Of a stretch of 64,000 nt of DNA, positions 49,009 to 58,490 are shown one piece after another. Within the stretch, counting starts at the first letter, position 1. Every line of letters starts with the position of its first letter. The DNA is taken from the NCBI RefSeq assembly GCF_030814995.1, contig NZ_JAUSVX010000025.1, positions 38,436-102,435 on the forward strand. The letters run 5' to 3'. The translations under genes were made by a program, and so were the position numbers. The notes under the pieces are model-generated. The model did no database searches. It was not told where the DNA came from and was given only the letters and a program-made list of their open reading frames with translations. Origin of the DNA: Labrys wisconsinensis. Lineage in GTDB: Bacteria > Pseudomonadota > Alphaproteobacteria > Rhizobiales > Labraceae.

Positions 49009-50070
49009 TCAGGACGATCGCGTATCGATCGTCGGTGTCGCCGTCGATCCGGCAGCCGCGTCCGTCGCCGAGCTCTCCCGAACGACGAGATCGCCATGCA
49101 GCAGGCTGGTGCGCGGCGGCGGCAGCCCGCCCTCCGCGTCGATGAGCTCCAGCAGTCGCGCCACCGAGCGCCGGGCGAGCTCATCGACGTTGTTGTTGAT
49201 CGTCGAGAGCGGCGTCACGGCGTGGCTGGCACTTTCGATATCGTCGAAGCCGATGATCGCGAGCTCGGCCGGCACGGTCCGCCGATGGATCCTGGCCCAT
49301 CGCAAAGCGCCGAGGGCGAGAATGTCGCTGCTGCAGAAGACCGCCGTCGGCGGATCCGGCCCATGCATGATGCTGTCCATGGTCTGGATGCCGCCTTCGA
49401 TGGAATGGTTCAGGCACGACCCGATGATCTGCGGATCGACAGGCAGGCCGGCCGCCTCCAAGGCCGCCACATAGCCGTCGTGCTTCTGCGACGTGCCATA
49501 TTGCAGCATCACCAGGGCGCCGATCCTGCGGTGTCCCTGGTCGACGAGATGGCGCGTCGCATCATGGGCGCCGACGAATTCGTCGATGCCGACGACGTCG
49601 ATGCCCGAATCCTGGACGCCGACCAGCAGGACCACCGGAAAGTTCTGCTCCCGCAGCCGCCTGAGATGATCGAGCCTCGAATGCACCAGCGGATAGATCA
49701 GCAGCCCGTCGACCATCCGCGAGCGAAACATCTCGATCGCGTGCAGCTCCTCGTCGAAGCTGCCGTTCGACGTCGCGAAGAGCACCCCATATCCGCGGGA
49801 CGCCAGAGCCAGCTGGATCTCCTTGGCCGCGCTGGTCAGGATCGGGTTGGTGATCTCGTGCAGGATCAGCCCGACCGTGTTGCTGCGCCGTGAGACCAGT
49901 GACTTGGCAATGTTGTTCGGGACATAGTCGAGCTCCAGCGCCGCTTTGCGGATGAGGTCGCGGGCCGCGGCCGAGATGCGCGTGCTGCCGCGCAGAGCCA
50001 GCGAAACCGTGTTGGTGCCGTAGCCCGTCTTCGCGGCGATGTCTTTCAGCCGCGCTTTCTGTCTGGCCAT
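49009..50070 (-). CDS. LacI-family transcriptional regulator
   Basis: A 353-residue LacI repressor. The N-terminal HTH reads ARLKDIAAKTGYGTNTVSLA, followed by the hinge in YVPNNIAKSLVSRRSNTVGL. The sugar-binding core has MVDGLLIYPLVHSR, IDEFVGAHDATRHLVDQGHR, CSSDILALGALRWAR and ELAIIGFDDIESA. The ATG at 50070 is the correct start. It diverges from a long import/catabolic gene run, so it probably senses the substrate of that cluster. Confidence 0.93.
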   Translation of the reverse strand: MARQKARLKDIAAKTGYGTNTVSLALRGSTRISAAARDLIRKAALELDYVPNNIAKSLVSRRSNTVGLILHEITNPILTSAAKEIQLALASRGYGVLFATSNGSFDEELHAIEMFRSRMVDGLLIYPLVHSRLDHLRRLREQNFPVVLLVGVQDSGIDVVGIDEFVGAHDATRHLVDQGHRRIGALVMLQYGTSQKHDGYVAALEAAGLPVDPQIIGSCLNHSIEGGIQTMDSIMHGPDPPTAVFCSSDILALGALRWARIHRRTVPAELAIIGFDDIESASHAVTPLSTINNNVDELARRSVARLLELIDAEGGLPPPRTSLLHGDLVVRESSATDAAAGSTATPTIDTRSS

Positions 50071-50156
50071 CAAAAGGGTCCCGGCACATATCGGCGAGAA
50101 CGGTCCGGCCGAACGGCTGCAAGCATCGAAGGTCTCATACTCGAAGCAAAAAATGC

Positions 50157-50203
50157 TTGCAATCAGCGTGTAGTAACGATACTGCGTAATAACGCTACTA
50201 CAC
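50157..50203. promoter_or_regulatory. Promoter and candidate LacI operator
   Basis: GTGTAGTA (50168-50175) and its complement TACTACAC (50196-50203) flank a 20-base centre, with further matches inward (CG at 50177 and 50193). A possible -35 TTGCAA lies at 50157-50162 with a weak -10-like region inside the repeat, so a bound repressor would cover the promoter. It lies 97 bases before the divergent lacI start and about 60 bases before a strong Shine-Dalgarno sequence. Confidence 0.5.
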
Positions 50204-50263
50204 GCCTGAACGGCGCTGCAACGACAGAGCCTCTCCAGAGGCCGCGATCCAAGGGAGGAAGGG

Positions 50264-50356
50264 ATGACAGCGAGACTGTTCCGTCCGGCCGGTCGCCGGC
50301 AGCCGGCCTTCCCCCATGCAGGAACGAGGCTCACGGCGCGCATCGCGCTGTCCTGA
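50264..50356 (+). CDS. Possible 30-codon leader ORF with strong Shine-Dalgarno
   Basis: ATG at 50264 follows AAGGGAGGAAGGG at 50251-50263, a stronger site than most genes here. The frame runs 30 codons to a TGA at 50354. The peptide begins MTARLFRPAGRRQPAFPHAG and is basic, without a recognisable domain. It lies after the LacI-type operator and before the ABC operon, so it could be a leader peptide or the remnant of a gene. The rest of the 514-base gap, 50357-50584, shows nothing I can identify. Confidence 0.3.
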   Translation: MTARLFRPAGRRQPAFPHAGTRLTARIALS

Positions 50357-50584
50357 GCCTGCAGGCGCGCCTCGCCGCCCGCCGGCGTCGCAGCGGTCGA
50401 TTCAAGGCTGCCTGATCCAGCTGACCCGCCGCCTCGTGCCGGGCGTCCGATGCCCGGGCAGGCCTGACTTCGGCACAGGGCGAGGCGTCGCGCGGTCGTT
50501 CGCGCCCTGATCGAGGGCGCGCGCGGACCGTCGCAAATCCCGAGCTTGAACTCTCGAGAAGAAGATCCAGGGAGGACGATCCGA

Positions 50585-51841
50585 ATGAGAATGGCCTGTG
50601 CCATCGCCGCCGCGGCGGTCGTGATGACATCTGCGCTGAGCGGTCCGGCTTTCGCCGCCGACACGACCCTTCATGTCATGTCCTGGGAGCCGATGCAGAC
50701 GGCCGGGACGCCGTGGTGGGACAAGATCACCGCCGGCTTCGAGGCGAAGCATCCCGGCGTGAAGATCGAGACGAACTTCGTCCCGTTCAACCAGTATCTG
50801 ACGACGCTCGCGGCCATGACCGCAGGCAATTCCCTGCCGGAGGTCTTCTATGGCCACGTGAAGGCGGCCGAGCTCGGGCGGGCCGGGCTGGCGGTCAACT
50901 ACAGGGACGTCGTCGACGACGCCTTCCTGAAGCAGTTCTATCCCGGCCCGCTGCGGCAATTCACGTTCGATGGCAGCGCCGTCTATGCGCTTCCCTGGAC
51001 CGCGCAGATCTTCGGGCTGTTCGCCAACGACCGGATCATGAAGGAGCTGAACCTCGCCGTTCCCGATACCTGGGACGAGCTGATCGCCATGGCGCCGAAG
51101 ATCCGGGAGGCCGGCCTCACGCCGGTCGCCTTCGGCAACCTGGCGCGCAATGTCTGCCCTGACTTCCTGTTGCCGCTGATCGCCCAATATGGCGGCGACG
51201 TCTATGCGCTGGACGACCTGACGGCGCCGGGCCTGTCGTGGAAGTCGAAGCCGGTCGTCGACGCGCTGACGCTGCTGCAGCGGCTCGCCAAGGCCCGTGT
51301 CTTCCTGGACGGCGTCAACGGCATCGACGAGCGGCCGGCCTGGCAGATTGCCTATCAGGGCCGGGCCGCCATGCTCTATACCGGCTCCTGGGCTCCGGCC
51401 GTCTTCGAGGCTGAAGCCACGAAGGACTGGGTCGACAATTATTCGGTCCACAAGGTTCCGGCCGTCACGGCCGGTGGCGTGCATCTCACGGGCGACGGCA
51501 GCGGCGAGGGCTGGGTCGTCAACGCCAAGAGCCCGGCGAAGGACCTGGCCATCGCGTTCGTGAAGTACATGTTCTCGCCCGAGGTCTATGACGACCACAT
51601 CACCGGACTCGGCGGCTTCCCGGCCATGCCGAGCGCCCGCGACAAGGTCACGAACCCGAAGGTCCGGGAGATGCTGACCTGGATGGATACCGACGGGGCC
51701 GACCACATCCTGTTCGGGGCCGGCAGCTGGGACGCCGTATCGAATGTCTGCCAGGGCATTCTCGACGGCTCGGTCGAGCCGGCCGCCGGCGCGGCGCAGA
51801 TCCAGGCCGACGTCATGGCGACGCGATCCAAGGCCAACTAG
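50585..51841 (+). CDS. Sugar ABC transporter substrate-binding protein (importer 1 of the LacI cluster)
   Basis: A 418-residue periplasmic binding protein with a signal peptide (MACAIAAAAVVMTSALSGPA). LHVMSWEPMQTAGTPWWDKI and AGFEAKHPGVKIETNFVPFN are standard family 1 blocks. A GGGAGGACGATCCGA ribosome-binding site selects the ATG at 50585. It opens the long LacI-controlled run and is followed by its two permeases. Confidence 0.9.
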   Translation: MRMACAIAAAAVVMTSALSGPAFAADTTLHVMSWEPMQTAGTPWWDKITAGFEAKHPGVKIETNFVPFNQYLTTLAAMTAGNSLPEVFYGHVKAAELGRAGLAVNYRDVVDDAFLKQFYPGPLRQFTFDGSAVYALPWTAQIFGLFANDRIMKELNLAVPDTWDELIAMAPKIREAGLTPVAFGNLARNVCPDFLLPLIAQYGGDVYALDDLTAPGLSWKSKPVVDALTLLQRLAKARVFLDGVNGIDERPAWQIAYQGRAAMLYTGSWAPAVFEAEATKDWVDNYSVHKVPAVTAGGVHLTGDGSGEGWVVNAKSPAKDLAIAFVKYMFSPEVYDDHITGLGGFPAMPSARDKVTNPKVREMLTWMDTDGADHILFGAGSWDAVSNVCQGILDGSVEPAAGAAQIQADVMATRSKAN

Positions 51842-51898
51842 GTCAGCCCGTCACCGGCGGCGAGCCGCCCTCGGCCGACGCAATCTGGAGATTGCAAC

Positions 51899-52825
51899 GT
51901 GACGCAGACCCGCCATCCCGATCCCGGCCTGCCGGCCGCGCTCCGACGGAACTGGCCGGCGATCGTCTTCCTGTCGCCCGCCGCCATCGTGCTGCTGGTG
52001 TTCATGGCAATTCCGATGGCCAACTCCATCGTGTTGAGCTTCCAGTCCTGGAACGGGATGTCCGCCCCGGTCTGGGTCGGGCTCAGGAACTATCGCGCCC
52101 TGTTCGGCGACCGGCTCTTCCTGATCGCGCTCGGCAACACCGCCTATTTCACCATCGTCACCGTGATCCTGCAGACGACGCTGCCGCTGCTGGTGGCGTG
52201 CCTGCTCAACGCCGGCATCCGCGGCGGCGTCCTGTTCCGCACGCTGTATTTCATGCCGGTGATCATCTCGCTCGCGATCAGCGGGCTGCTCTGGGCCATG
52301 ATCTACGAGCCGAATTTCGGCGTCCTCAACGAATTTCTCCGTTCGATCGGCCTCGGCGGCCTGACCCAGCTCTGGCTCGCCGATCGGCGCACGGTCATGC
52401 CGAGCATCATCGCCGTGTCGATCTGGCAATCGCTCGGCTTCTATCTCGTCATCTACTACGCCGCGATGCAGAACATTCCAGGCGAGCTCTACGACGCGGC
52501 CAAGATCGACAGCGCCAATGCGCTGCAGCGGCTCTGGCACGTGACGGTGCCGATGCTGCGGCCCGTCATCGTGCTGGTCGTCGTTCTCAACACCATCAAC
52601 GGCATCAAGGTCTTCGACCAGATCTGGGTCATGACGGCCGGCGGACCGAACCACGCCAGCGATACGCTCGGAACCTATCTCTACAGCACCTCCTTCGGCG
52701 CCATGGGGAGCTCCAATCCCCAGCTCGGCTACGCGACCTCGATCGCCATCGTCATCCTCGTTCTCAGCTTCATCCTGAGCATCGTCCAGATCCGTCTGGG
52801 GCGGCGCCAGGAGATCGAATACTGA
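51899..52825 (+). CDS. Sugar ABC transporter permease, MalF type (importer 1)
   Basis: A 308-residue permease starting with GTG. VFLSPAAIVLLVFMAIPMAN is the first helix. The coupling loop is GELYDAAKIDSANALQRLWH, and IKVFDQIWVMTAGGPNHASD is the typical MalF periplasmic segment. It pairs with the next permease (16-base gap). Confidence 0.9.
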   Translation: MTQTRHPDPGLPAALRRNWPAIVFLSPAAIVLLVFMAIPMANSIVLSFQSWNGMSAPVWVGLRNYRALFGDRLFLIALGNTAYFTIVTVILQTTLPLLVACLLNAGIRGGVLFRTLYFMPVIISLAISGLLWAMIYEPNFGVLNEFLRSIGLGGLTQLWLADRRTVMPSIIAVSIWQSLGFYLVIYYAAMQNIPGELYDAAKIDSANALQRLWHVTVPMLRPVIVLVVVLNTINGIKVFDQIWVMTAGGPNHASDTLGTYLYSTSFGAMGSSNPQLGYATSIAIVILVLSFILSIVQIRLGRRQEIEY

Positions 52826-52841
52826 CCGAAAAGGCAAAGAC

Positions 52842-53720
52842 GTGAACGCGATTTCCCATTATCACGCCTCCGCCAGGACCTTCGACATTCCGCGCGTGCA
52901 GGTCCTGCTGATCTTCAGCCGGACACTGATCTATGTGACGCTGATCCTGATCATGATCGTCCAGGCCTTCCCGCTGGTCTGGATGATCCTGACGTCGATC
53001 AAGAACCAGCGCGAAGTCTTCAGCTCGTTTCTGCCGACGCAGATCGACCTGAGCAATTTCCAGCGCATCTGGAATGCCATCGACCTGCCGAGGCATCTCA
53101 TCAATTCGCTCTACGTGACGAGCCTCACGGTCATCATCGTCGTGATCGTCGCCACGCTCGCCGGCTATGTCTTCGCGCGCTTCCATTTCCGCGGCAAGGA
53201 CGCCCTGTTCTACCTGTTCATCGGCGCGATGATGATCCCAGGCCAGGCGATCCTCATTCCGATGTTCCAGTTCCTGAAGAGCATCGGCCTGCTCAACACG
53301 CTGACCGGCCTGTCGTTCTCCTATCTCGGCGGCGCCGTGGCCTTCTCCATCTTCCTGATGCGGTCCTTCTTCATGAGCCTGCCGAGGGAGCTCGGCGATG
53401 CCGGACGGATCGACGGCTGCGGCGAGTTCGGCGTGTTCTGGTACGTCTACCTGCCGCTTGCCAGGCCCGGCGTCGCAACCGTGGTCATCATCCAGTCCAT
53501 GGGCATCTGGAACGAGTTCATGTTCTCGAACACGTTCATCTCGAGCCCCGGCTCGAAGACGATCCAGGCGGCCCTGTTCCAGGCCGTCGGCCGCTATGCC
53601 ACCGACTACGCCGCGCTCAGCTCGGGCCTGATCCTGGCGCTGATTCCCATCGTCACGATCTACCTCGTCCTCCAGAAGCAATTCGTGGAAGGACTGACCG
53701 CCGGCGCCCTCAAGGGGTGA
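52842..53720 (+). CDS. Sugar ABC transporter permease, MalG type (importer 1)
   Basis: A 292-residue permease starting with GTG at 52842. It shows AFPLVWMILTSIKNQREVFS early, the coupling loop RELGDAGRIDGCGEFGVFWY, and the GLTAGALKG tail. No ATPase follows; the next gene is another substrate-binding protein 83 bases on, so two importers are arranged back to back. Confidence 0.9.
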   Translation: MNAISHYHASARTFDIPRVQVLLIFSRTLIYVTLILIMIVQAFPLVWMILTSIKNQREVFSSFLPTQIDLSNFQRIWNAIDLPRHLINSLYVTSLTVIIVVIVATLAGYVFARFHFRGKDALFYLFIGAMMIPGQAILIPMFQFLKSIGLLNTLTGLSFSYLGGAVAFSIFLMRSFFMSLPRELGDAGRIDGCGEFGVFWYVYLPLARPGVATVVIIQSMGIWNEFMFSNTFISSPGSKTIQAALFQAVGRYATDYAALSSGLILALIPIVTIYLVLQKQFVEGLTAGALKG

Positions 53721-53803
53721 CCGGGCCCGTCGTCCCGTCCGCCGGGGCAAGAAGCCCCCAGCAGGGGCCACACAGCGAAAGCACCGCATCAAGGGAGGGA
53801 ACA

Positions 53804-55147
53804 GTGCAGTTCAAGACGTCACGAGGCGGCCTCACCCGCCGACTGCTTGTCGCGACCGCCGTGGCCGCGATCGCAGCGAGCTCCATGCTCCTGCGTGCGG
53901 GTGCCGCGCACGCGGACGACACGGTCACCTCGATCGAATACTGGTCGCCGCCGCAGAACGGCCTCAACGAATCCGGGACCAAGGCGCTGCTGCAGCCGAT
54001 CGTGGACGGCTTCAGGAAGGAGACCGGCATCACGGTCAACGTCGAGATCATCGACTGGAGCAGCCTGCTCTCCAAGCTGGCCGCGGCGATCGCCAGCAAT
54101 ACCGGCCCGGATGCCGCGGGCGGCGGGAACACCTGGAACGGCCTCTACAGCGACACCGGCGGCGTCGTGAGCTGGACGCCGGAGATGATGGATGAGATCG
54201 GCGGCCTGTCGCAGTTCGTGCCGGCGTTCACGCAGGTCATGGGATATCCGGGCAAGGATCCGGTGTCGATCCCGACCGGGGGCGGCACCTGGCAGCTCGT
54301 CTACAACAAGAAGATCCTGGCCGACGCCGGCATCACCAGCATGCCGACCACGTGGGACGCGTTCATCGCCGATGCCAAGAAGGCGACGAACCCCGCAGCG
54401 GGGATCTGGGGCGTGGGGTCGGACGTCGCCAATGTGTCGAACATGACCACCTGGCTGTGGGTTCTGCTTCGCCAGTGGGGCGGCAACTTCTTCGACGACA
54501 AGACCGGCAAGGCAACCATCAACAGCGATGCCGCCGTGCAGTCGGTGCAGTTCTTCCTCGACTGGATCGGCAAGGACAAGATCATGTCGCGGCAGAACGC
54601 CCAGTACAACGCCTCGCAGGCCGAGCAGGACTTCAACAACGGCAAGCTCGCCTTCCTGTTCACGCAGGGCAAGGCAGCCCTGACGCTGCCGGAGGACCAG
54701 TACGGCGCCGCGCTGCTGCCGCTGCGGGAGACCAATCCGCCGAAGTCGCAGGCGGTGATGTCGCACATCGCCGGCGAGAACGTGATCATCCTGGCGTCCA
54801 GCACCAAGCAGCGCGCGGCGATCCAGTGGGTCAAGTACTTGCTGTCCACCGACGTCAACGTCGAGAAGAACTTCAAGAACGGGTCGATCCCGGTGACGAA
54901 GGAAGCTGCGAAGTCGGACAAGTTCACGAGCGCCGTCGACAAGATCGACATCGAGATCGTCGAGAAATACGCGCAGGCGCAGCAGATCAACTCCGACGAC
55001 GGGCCGCTGAGCCAGGCCTATGCCCGGGCCGTCGGCCAGCTCGCCGGCCGGGTCGCCAACGGCGAGACGATCACCGCCGCCGAGATCAAGGACGCTCTCG
55101 ACGAGGTGCAGTCCGCGGCGCTGAACCGCGAGGCTTCCCAGAACTGA
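53804..55147 (+). CDS. Sugar ABC transporter substrate-binding protein (importer 2)
   Basis: A 447-residue periplasmic binding protein from a GTG at 53804 with an AAGGGAGGGAAC Shine-Dalgarno. The signal peptide runs RRLLVATAVAAIAASSMLLR to about AHADD. The mature domain has TSIEYWSPPQNGLNESGTKA, VDGFRKETGITVNVEIIDWS and YNKKILADAGITSMPTTWDA. Sequence blocks differ from importer 1's binding protein, so the two probably take different ligands. Confidence 0.9.
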   Translation: MQFKTSRGGLTRRLLVATAVAAIAASSMLLRAGAAHADDTVTSIEYWSPPQNGLNESGTKALLQPIVDGFRKETGITVNVEIIDWSSLLSKLAAAIASNTGPDAAGGGNTWNGLYSDTGGVVSWTPEMMDEIGGLSQFVPAFTQVMGYPGKDPVSIPTGGGTWQLVYNKKILADAGITSMPTTWDAFIADAKKATNPAAGIWGVGSDVANVSNMTTWLWVLLRQWGGNFFDDKTGKATINSDAAVQSVQFFLDWIGKDKIMSRQNAQYNASQAEQDFNNGKLAFLFTQGKAALTLPEDQYGAALLPLRETNPPKSQAVMSHIAGENVIILASSTKQRAAIQWVKYLLSTDVNVEKNFKNGSIPVTKEAAKSDKFTSAVDKIDIEIVEKYAQAQQINSDDGPLSQAYARAVGQLAGRVANGETITAAEIKDALDEVQSAALNREASQN

Positions 55148-55203
55148 GCGCGCACGGGACGGCGGCGGCCGTCCCACCATCCCATCACGACGAACGGACC
55201 TCG

Positions 55204-56148
55204 ATGACCACCTTCGCTCCCGCCTCGCCCGCCCTGCGCGGCCGCGTCGCAGACCGTATGGGCGGCATGGCCCCTGCCTACAGCCGCCGTGCGCTGTGGG
55301 CCCTCATGCTGCCGGCCGTCATCTGCGAGCTTGCGGTCTACGTCGCCCCGATCGTCGCCGGCATCTACACCAGCTTTCTGAAGGTCAACCAGTTCACCAT
55401 CCGGGACTGGTTCAGGGCGCCGTTCGTCGGCCTCGACAACTATATCAACGTTCTGGCGACGCCGGTGATTGCCCGCCCGCTCCTGCGCTCGCTGGGCGTG
55501 AGCCTGCTCTACGTCGTCTGCGTCGTGGTGCTGAGCCTCGTCATCGGCTTCGTGGCGACCGTGTTCGTGCGGAGCCTCCGGCGCGCCAAAGCCCTGCAGA
55601 TCTTCTTCATCATCCCCTATGCCGTGCCAGCCTATGCCGGCGTGCTGGCGTGGGACTTCGCCTTCCAGGGAAACGGCGCCGTCAACAGCCTGCTCGGGAC
55701 CGACATCCTCTGGCTGCAGGGCCATCAGGCCTTCGTCAGCATGGTGGTCACGGCGGTGTGGCGCACCTGGCCGTTCGTCTTTCTGATGATGCTCGCCTCG
55801 ACCTCGAGCATCTCGCCCGAGCTCTTCGAGGCCCTCAGGGTCGATGGCGGGGGGCGCTGGGCCGAGACCCGTCACGTCATCTTCCCGCATGTGCGCGCCC
55901 AGCTCGGCGTTCTCGCCCTGCTGCTGTTCGTCTGGACCTTCAACGACTTCGTGACGCCGTTCGTGTTCTACGGGCAGGTCGCCCCCGCGGCGGGGAACCT
56001 TTTCCCGCTCAATGTCTACACGACGACCTTCGTGACCTTCGCCTACAGCTTCGGCTCGGCGGTCACCTTCATGGCGGTGATCCTGCTCAGCATCTTCATC
56101 GTCTTCCCCTACCTCCGCGTCACCCGTCTCGGGGAGCAGCAGGCATGA
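55204..56148 (+). CDS. Sugar ABC transporter permease, MalF type (importer 2)
   Basis: A 314-residue permease. First helix ALMLPAVICELAVYVAPIVA, coupling loop ELFEALRVDGGGRWAETRHV, and FNDFVTPFVFYGQVAPAAGN in the later periplasmic part. The last codons overlap the next start by 4 bases (ATGA). Confidence 0.88.
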   Translation: MTTFAPASPALRGRVADRMGGMAPAYSRRALWALMLPAVICELAVYVAPIVAGIYTSFLKVNQFTIRDWFRAPFVGLDNYINVLATPVIARPLLRSLGVSLLYVVCVVVLSLVIGFVATVFVRSLRRAKALQIFFIIPYAVPAYAGVLAWDFAFQGNGAVNSLLGTDILWLQGHQAFVSMVVTAVWRTWPFVFLMMLASTSSISPELFEALRVDGGGRWAETRHVIFPHVRAQLGVLALLLFVWTFNDFVTPFVFYGQVAPAAGNLFPLNVYTTTFVTFAYSFGSAVTFMAVILLSIFIVFPYLRVTRLGEQQA

Positions 56149-56996
56149 GCAGCGACACTCTCGTCTTTCGGATCGTGCGGGCCGGGGTGCTCGGGCTCTT
56201 GTGCCTGTTCGTGGTCTTCCCGCTCTATATCGCGTTCACGACCTCGGCGACGCCGTTCAGCGACCTGTCGACGAGCTTCAGCTGGTTCCCGGCGCGCCCG
56301 ACATTGCTGGCTTACGTCGACGTCTGGAACGAGATGCCGCTGGCGCGGTATTTCGTGAACAGCCTGATCGTCACGACCGGCACGGTCGTCATCGCGATCC
56401 CGATTGCGCTCGCGGCAGCCTACGCCATCGCCCGCTACCAATTCCCGGGCCGCAAGCTCTTCCTGGTTGCGATCCTGTCGACCCAGATGTTCCCCGGCAT
56501 CTTCTTCCTGATCCCGCTCTTTCTCATCTTCGTCAAGGTCCAGGCCCTGCTGGGGTTCCAGATCGTCGGGACGTTGCCCGGCCTGATCCTCGTCTATCTC
56601 TCCTTCGTCCTGCCGCTCTGCATCTGGGTGCTGGCGGGCTACTTCGCCGCGGTCCCCCGCGACATCGAGGAAGCCGGCACGATCGACGGCCTCAGCAACG
56701 TGGGGGCCTTCGTCCGCCTGGTGCTGCCCTCGCATCTCGGGGCGATCGTGGCGGTCGCGGTCTTCGCCACGGTGCTGTCCTGGAGCGAGGTTCTGTTCGC
56801 GTCGGTCCTGACGACGAACCAGACGCAGACCCTGTCGATCGCGCTCTCGGCGGTCGTGGCCCAGCCCACCGCGCCAATCCGCTGGAACATCATCATGGCC
56901 GCGTCGATCCTCGCGAGCGTGCCGATCGTCGTGGCGTTCGCGCTCGTGCAGCGGCCGTTCGTGCAGGGACTGTCGTCGGGAGCGATCAAGGGATGA
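56145..56996 (+). CDS. Sugar ABC transporter permease, MalG type (importer 2)
   Basis: A 283-residue permease overlapping its partner's stop codon. FVVFPLYIAFTTSATPFSDL begins the core, the coupling loop is RDIEEAGTIDGLSNVGAFVR, and the tail is GLSSGAIKG. It overlaps the next gene by 4 bases, showing tight coupling of transport and the enzyme genes. Again no ATPase gene follows. Confidence 0.88.
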   Translation: MSSDTLVFRIVRAGVLGLLCLFVVFPLYIAFTTSATPFSDLSTSFSWFPARPTLLAYVDVWNEMPLARYFVNSLIVTTGTVVIAIPIALAAAYAIARYQFPGRKLFLVAILSTQMFPGIFFLIPLFLIFVKVQALLGFQIVGTLPGLILVYLSFVLPLCIWVLAGYFAAVPRDIEEAGTIDGLSNVGAFVRLVLPSHLGAIVAVAVFATVLSWSEVLFASVLTTNQTQTLSIALSAVVAQPTAPIRWNIIMAASILASVPIVVAFALVQRPFVQGLSSGAIKG

Positions 56997-57394
56997 GCAT
57001 GACGGAGGACGAGATCAGGCGGCGCAACGTCGCCGCGGTCGAGGCGCTCTACGAGGCGGAACGCCGGCGGACCATCGAGGATTGGGCACGGCTCTGGCAC
57101 CCCCACGGCCGGCAGAGCTTCCACCTGTCGACCGACGTGCCGCCGGTGGTGGGGCGCGAGGCGCTGGTGCGCGCCACGCGGCGCAAGTTCGAGGTGCGCC
57201 CGCCCTACGGCATCGGCGTGGTGACGGAGCCCTTCGCCGACCCGAGCCGGGTGCTCGCCCGTCTGCACCTCACCTTCGGGGAAGGCATCCGTCCGACCGA
57301 CCTGTGGTGCATCTTCACCTTCGACCATGAGGGCCTCATCACCGAGATCGCGGAGATGGTCGACACCGCGAACTCATACCGCATGCCGGCGTGA
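56993..57394 (+). CDS. SnoaL-like / NTF2-fold small protein
   Basis: A 133-residue protein of the SnoaL/NTF2 type. RRRNVAAVEALYEAERRRTI, WARLWHPHGRQSFHL and VVGREALVRATRRKFEVRPP form the typical cone-shaped fold, and LWCIFTFDHEGLITEIAEMV is the closing strand pair. Such proteins often isomerise or bind small molecules; here the ligand is unknown. The start overlaps the permease stop. Confidence 0.8.
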   Translation: MSMTEDEIRRRNVAAVEALYEAERRRTIEDWARLWHPHGRQSFHLSTDVPPVVGREALVRATRRKFEVRPPYGIGVVTEPFADPSRVLARLHLTFGEGIRPTDLWCIFTFDHEGLITEIAEMVDTANSYRMPA

Positions 57395-57470
57395 CCCACG
57401 GCTCAGCAGGCTCCCGGCCGCAAAGCGCGCACGCGCAGCCCGAGGCCGACTTCCGCAGAGGAAAAACTCC

Positions 57471-58460
57471 ATGTCCGAACCAGCACGCCCCGGCATCGAC
57501 CCGTCGATCCGCCCGGTCACCATCGGCGCCGATTTCCCGCCCCAGCTGCCCCTCGCCTTCGGCGGCTCCTGGTTCGTCGCCTATTCCGCCCCCGGCGAGG
57601 AGGACGTGCGCCTCAGGGGAGCCATCGACGCGGCCTATGACAGCGGGGTCCGCCATTTCGATACCGCCGGCGGCTATGGCGAGGGCCATTCCGAGGAAAT
57701 CTACGGCGCGTTCCTGGCGGGAAAGCGCAGCGAGATCTTCCTCGCCTCCAAGGCCAATCCGGCGCAAGCGACGGCGGCAGCCATGGCCGCGGAGGTCGAC
57801 GCCAGCCTTCGGCGTCTGCGGACCGACCATATCGACCTCTATTACATCCATTGGCCGCAGCGCGGCGTCGACATGCGGCCGCGCATGGAGGCGCTGGAGG
57901 CGGCACGCCGGCAGGGCAAGATCGGCGCGGTCGGCGTCAGCAATTTCTCCGTCGACCAGATGCGGCAGGTGCAGGAGGTCGGCCGGATCGACGCACATCA
58001 GCTCGGCTACAACCTGCTCTGGCGCTATGCGGAGGATGACCTCGTCCCGTTCTGCGTCGAGCACGACATTGCCGTCGTCACCTACAGCTCGATCGCGCAC
58101 GGCATCCTGACCGGCAAGTTCGACAAGGTGCCGGACCTCGCCCCCGGCGACCAGCGCCACCGGATCCTGCCGTTCCGCTCCGACATCTGGCCGCATGTCC
58201 ATGCGGGCGTCGAGCAGCTGAAGGCGATCGCGGCCGAGCTCGACCGGCCGCTGATGCACCTGGCGATCCGCTGGAACCTCGCCCGGCCCGGCATCCGCTC
58301 GGTCGTGGTCGGGGCGCGCAACCGCGCCCAGTCCGAGGCGAATGCGGCGGCGCTGTCCGGCGCGATCCCGTCATCCGTCTTCGAGCGCATGACCGCGATC
58401 AGCGACGAGATCGTCCGGCACGTGCCCAATGAAGGCAACCTCTTCAACCATCACCCCTGA
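57471..58460 (+). CDS. Aldo/keto reductase
   Basis: A 329-residue NADPH-dependent TIM-barrel oxidoreductase. The tetrad is readable: Asp and Tyr in FDTAGGYGEGHSEEIYG, Lys in FLASKANPAQ and His in YYIHWPQRG. The C-terminal cofactor segment is RWNLARPGIRSVVVGARNRA. It probably reduces or oxidises a carbonyl of the imported substrate. The ATG at 57471 follows an AGAGGAAAAACTCC site. It lies between the SnoaL-like and VOC genes. Confidence 0.92.
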   Translation: MSEPARPGIDPSIRPVTIGADFPPQLPLAFGGSWFVAYSAPGEEDVRLRGAIDAAYDSGVRHFDTAGGYGEGHSEEIYGAFLAGKRSEIFLASKANPAQATAAAMAAEVDASLRRLRTDHIDLYYIHWPQRGVDMRPRMEALEAARRQGKIGAVGVSNFSVDQMRQVQEVGRIDAHQLGYNLLWRYAEDDLVPFCVEHDIAVVTYSSIAHGILTGKFDKVPDLAPGDQRHRILPFRSDIWPHVHAGVEQLKAIAAELDRPLMHLAIRWNLARPGIRSVVVGARNRAQSEANAAALSGAIPSSVFERMTAISDEIVRHVPNEGNLFNHHP

Positions 58461-58490
58461 CCCCGACACGCTGGACAAGGAAAGAGTTCC

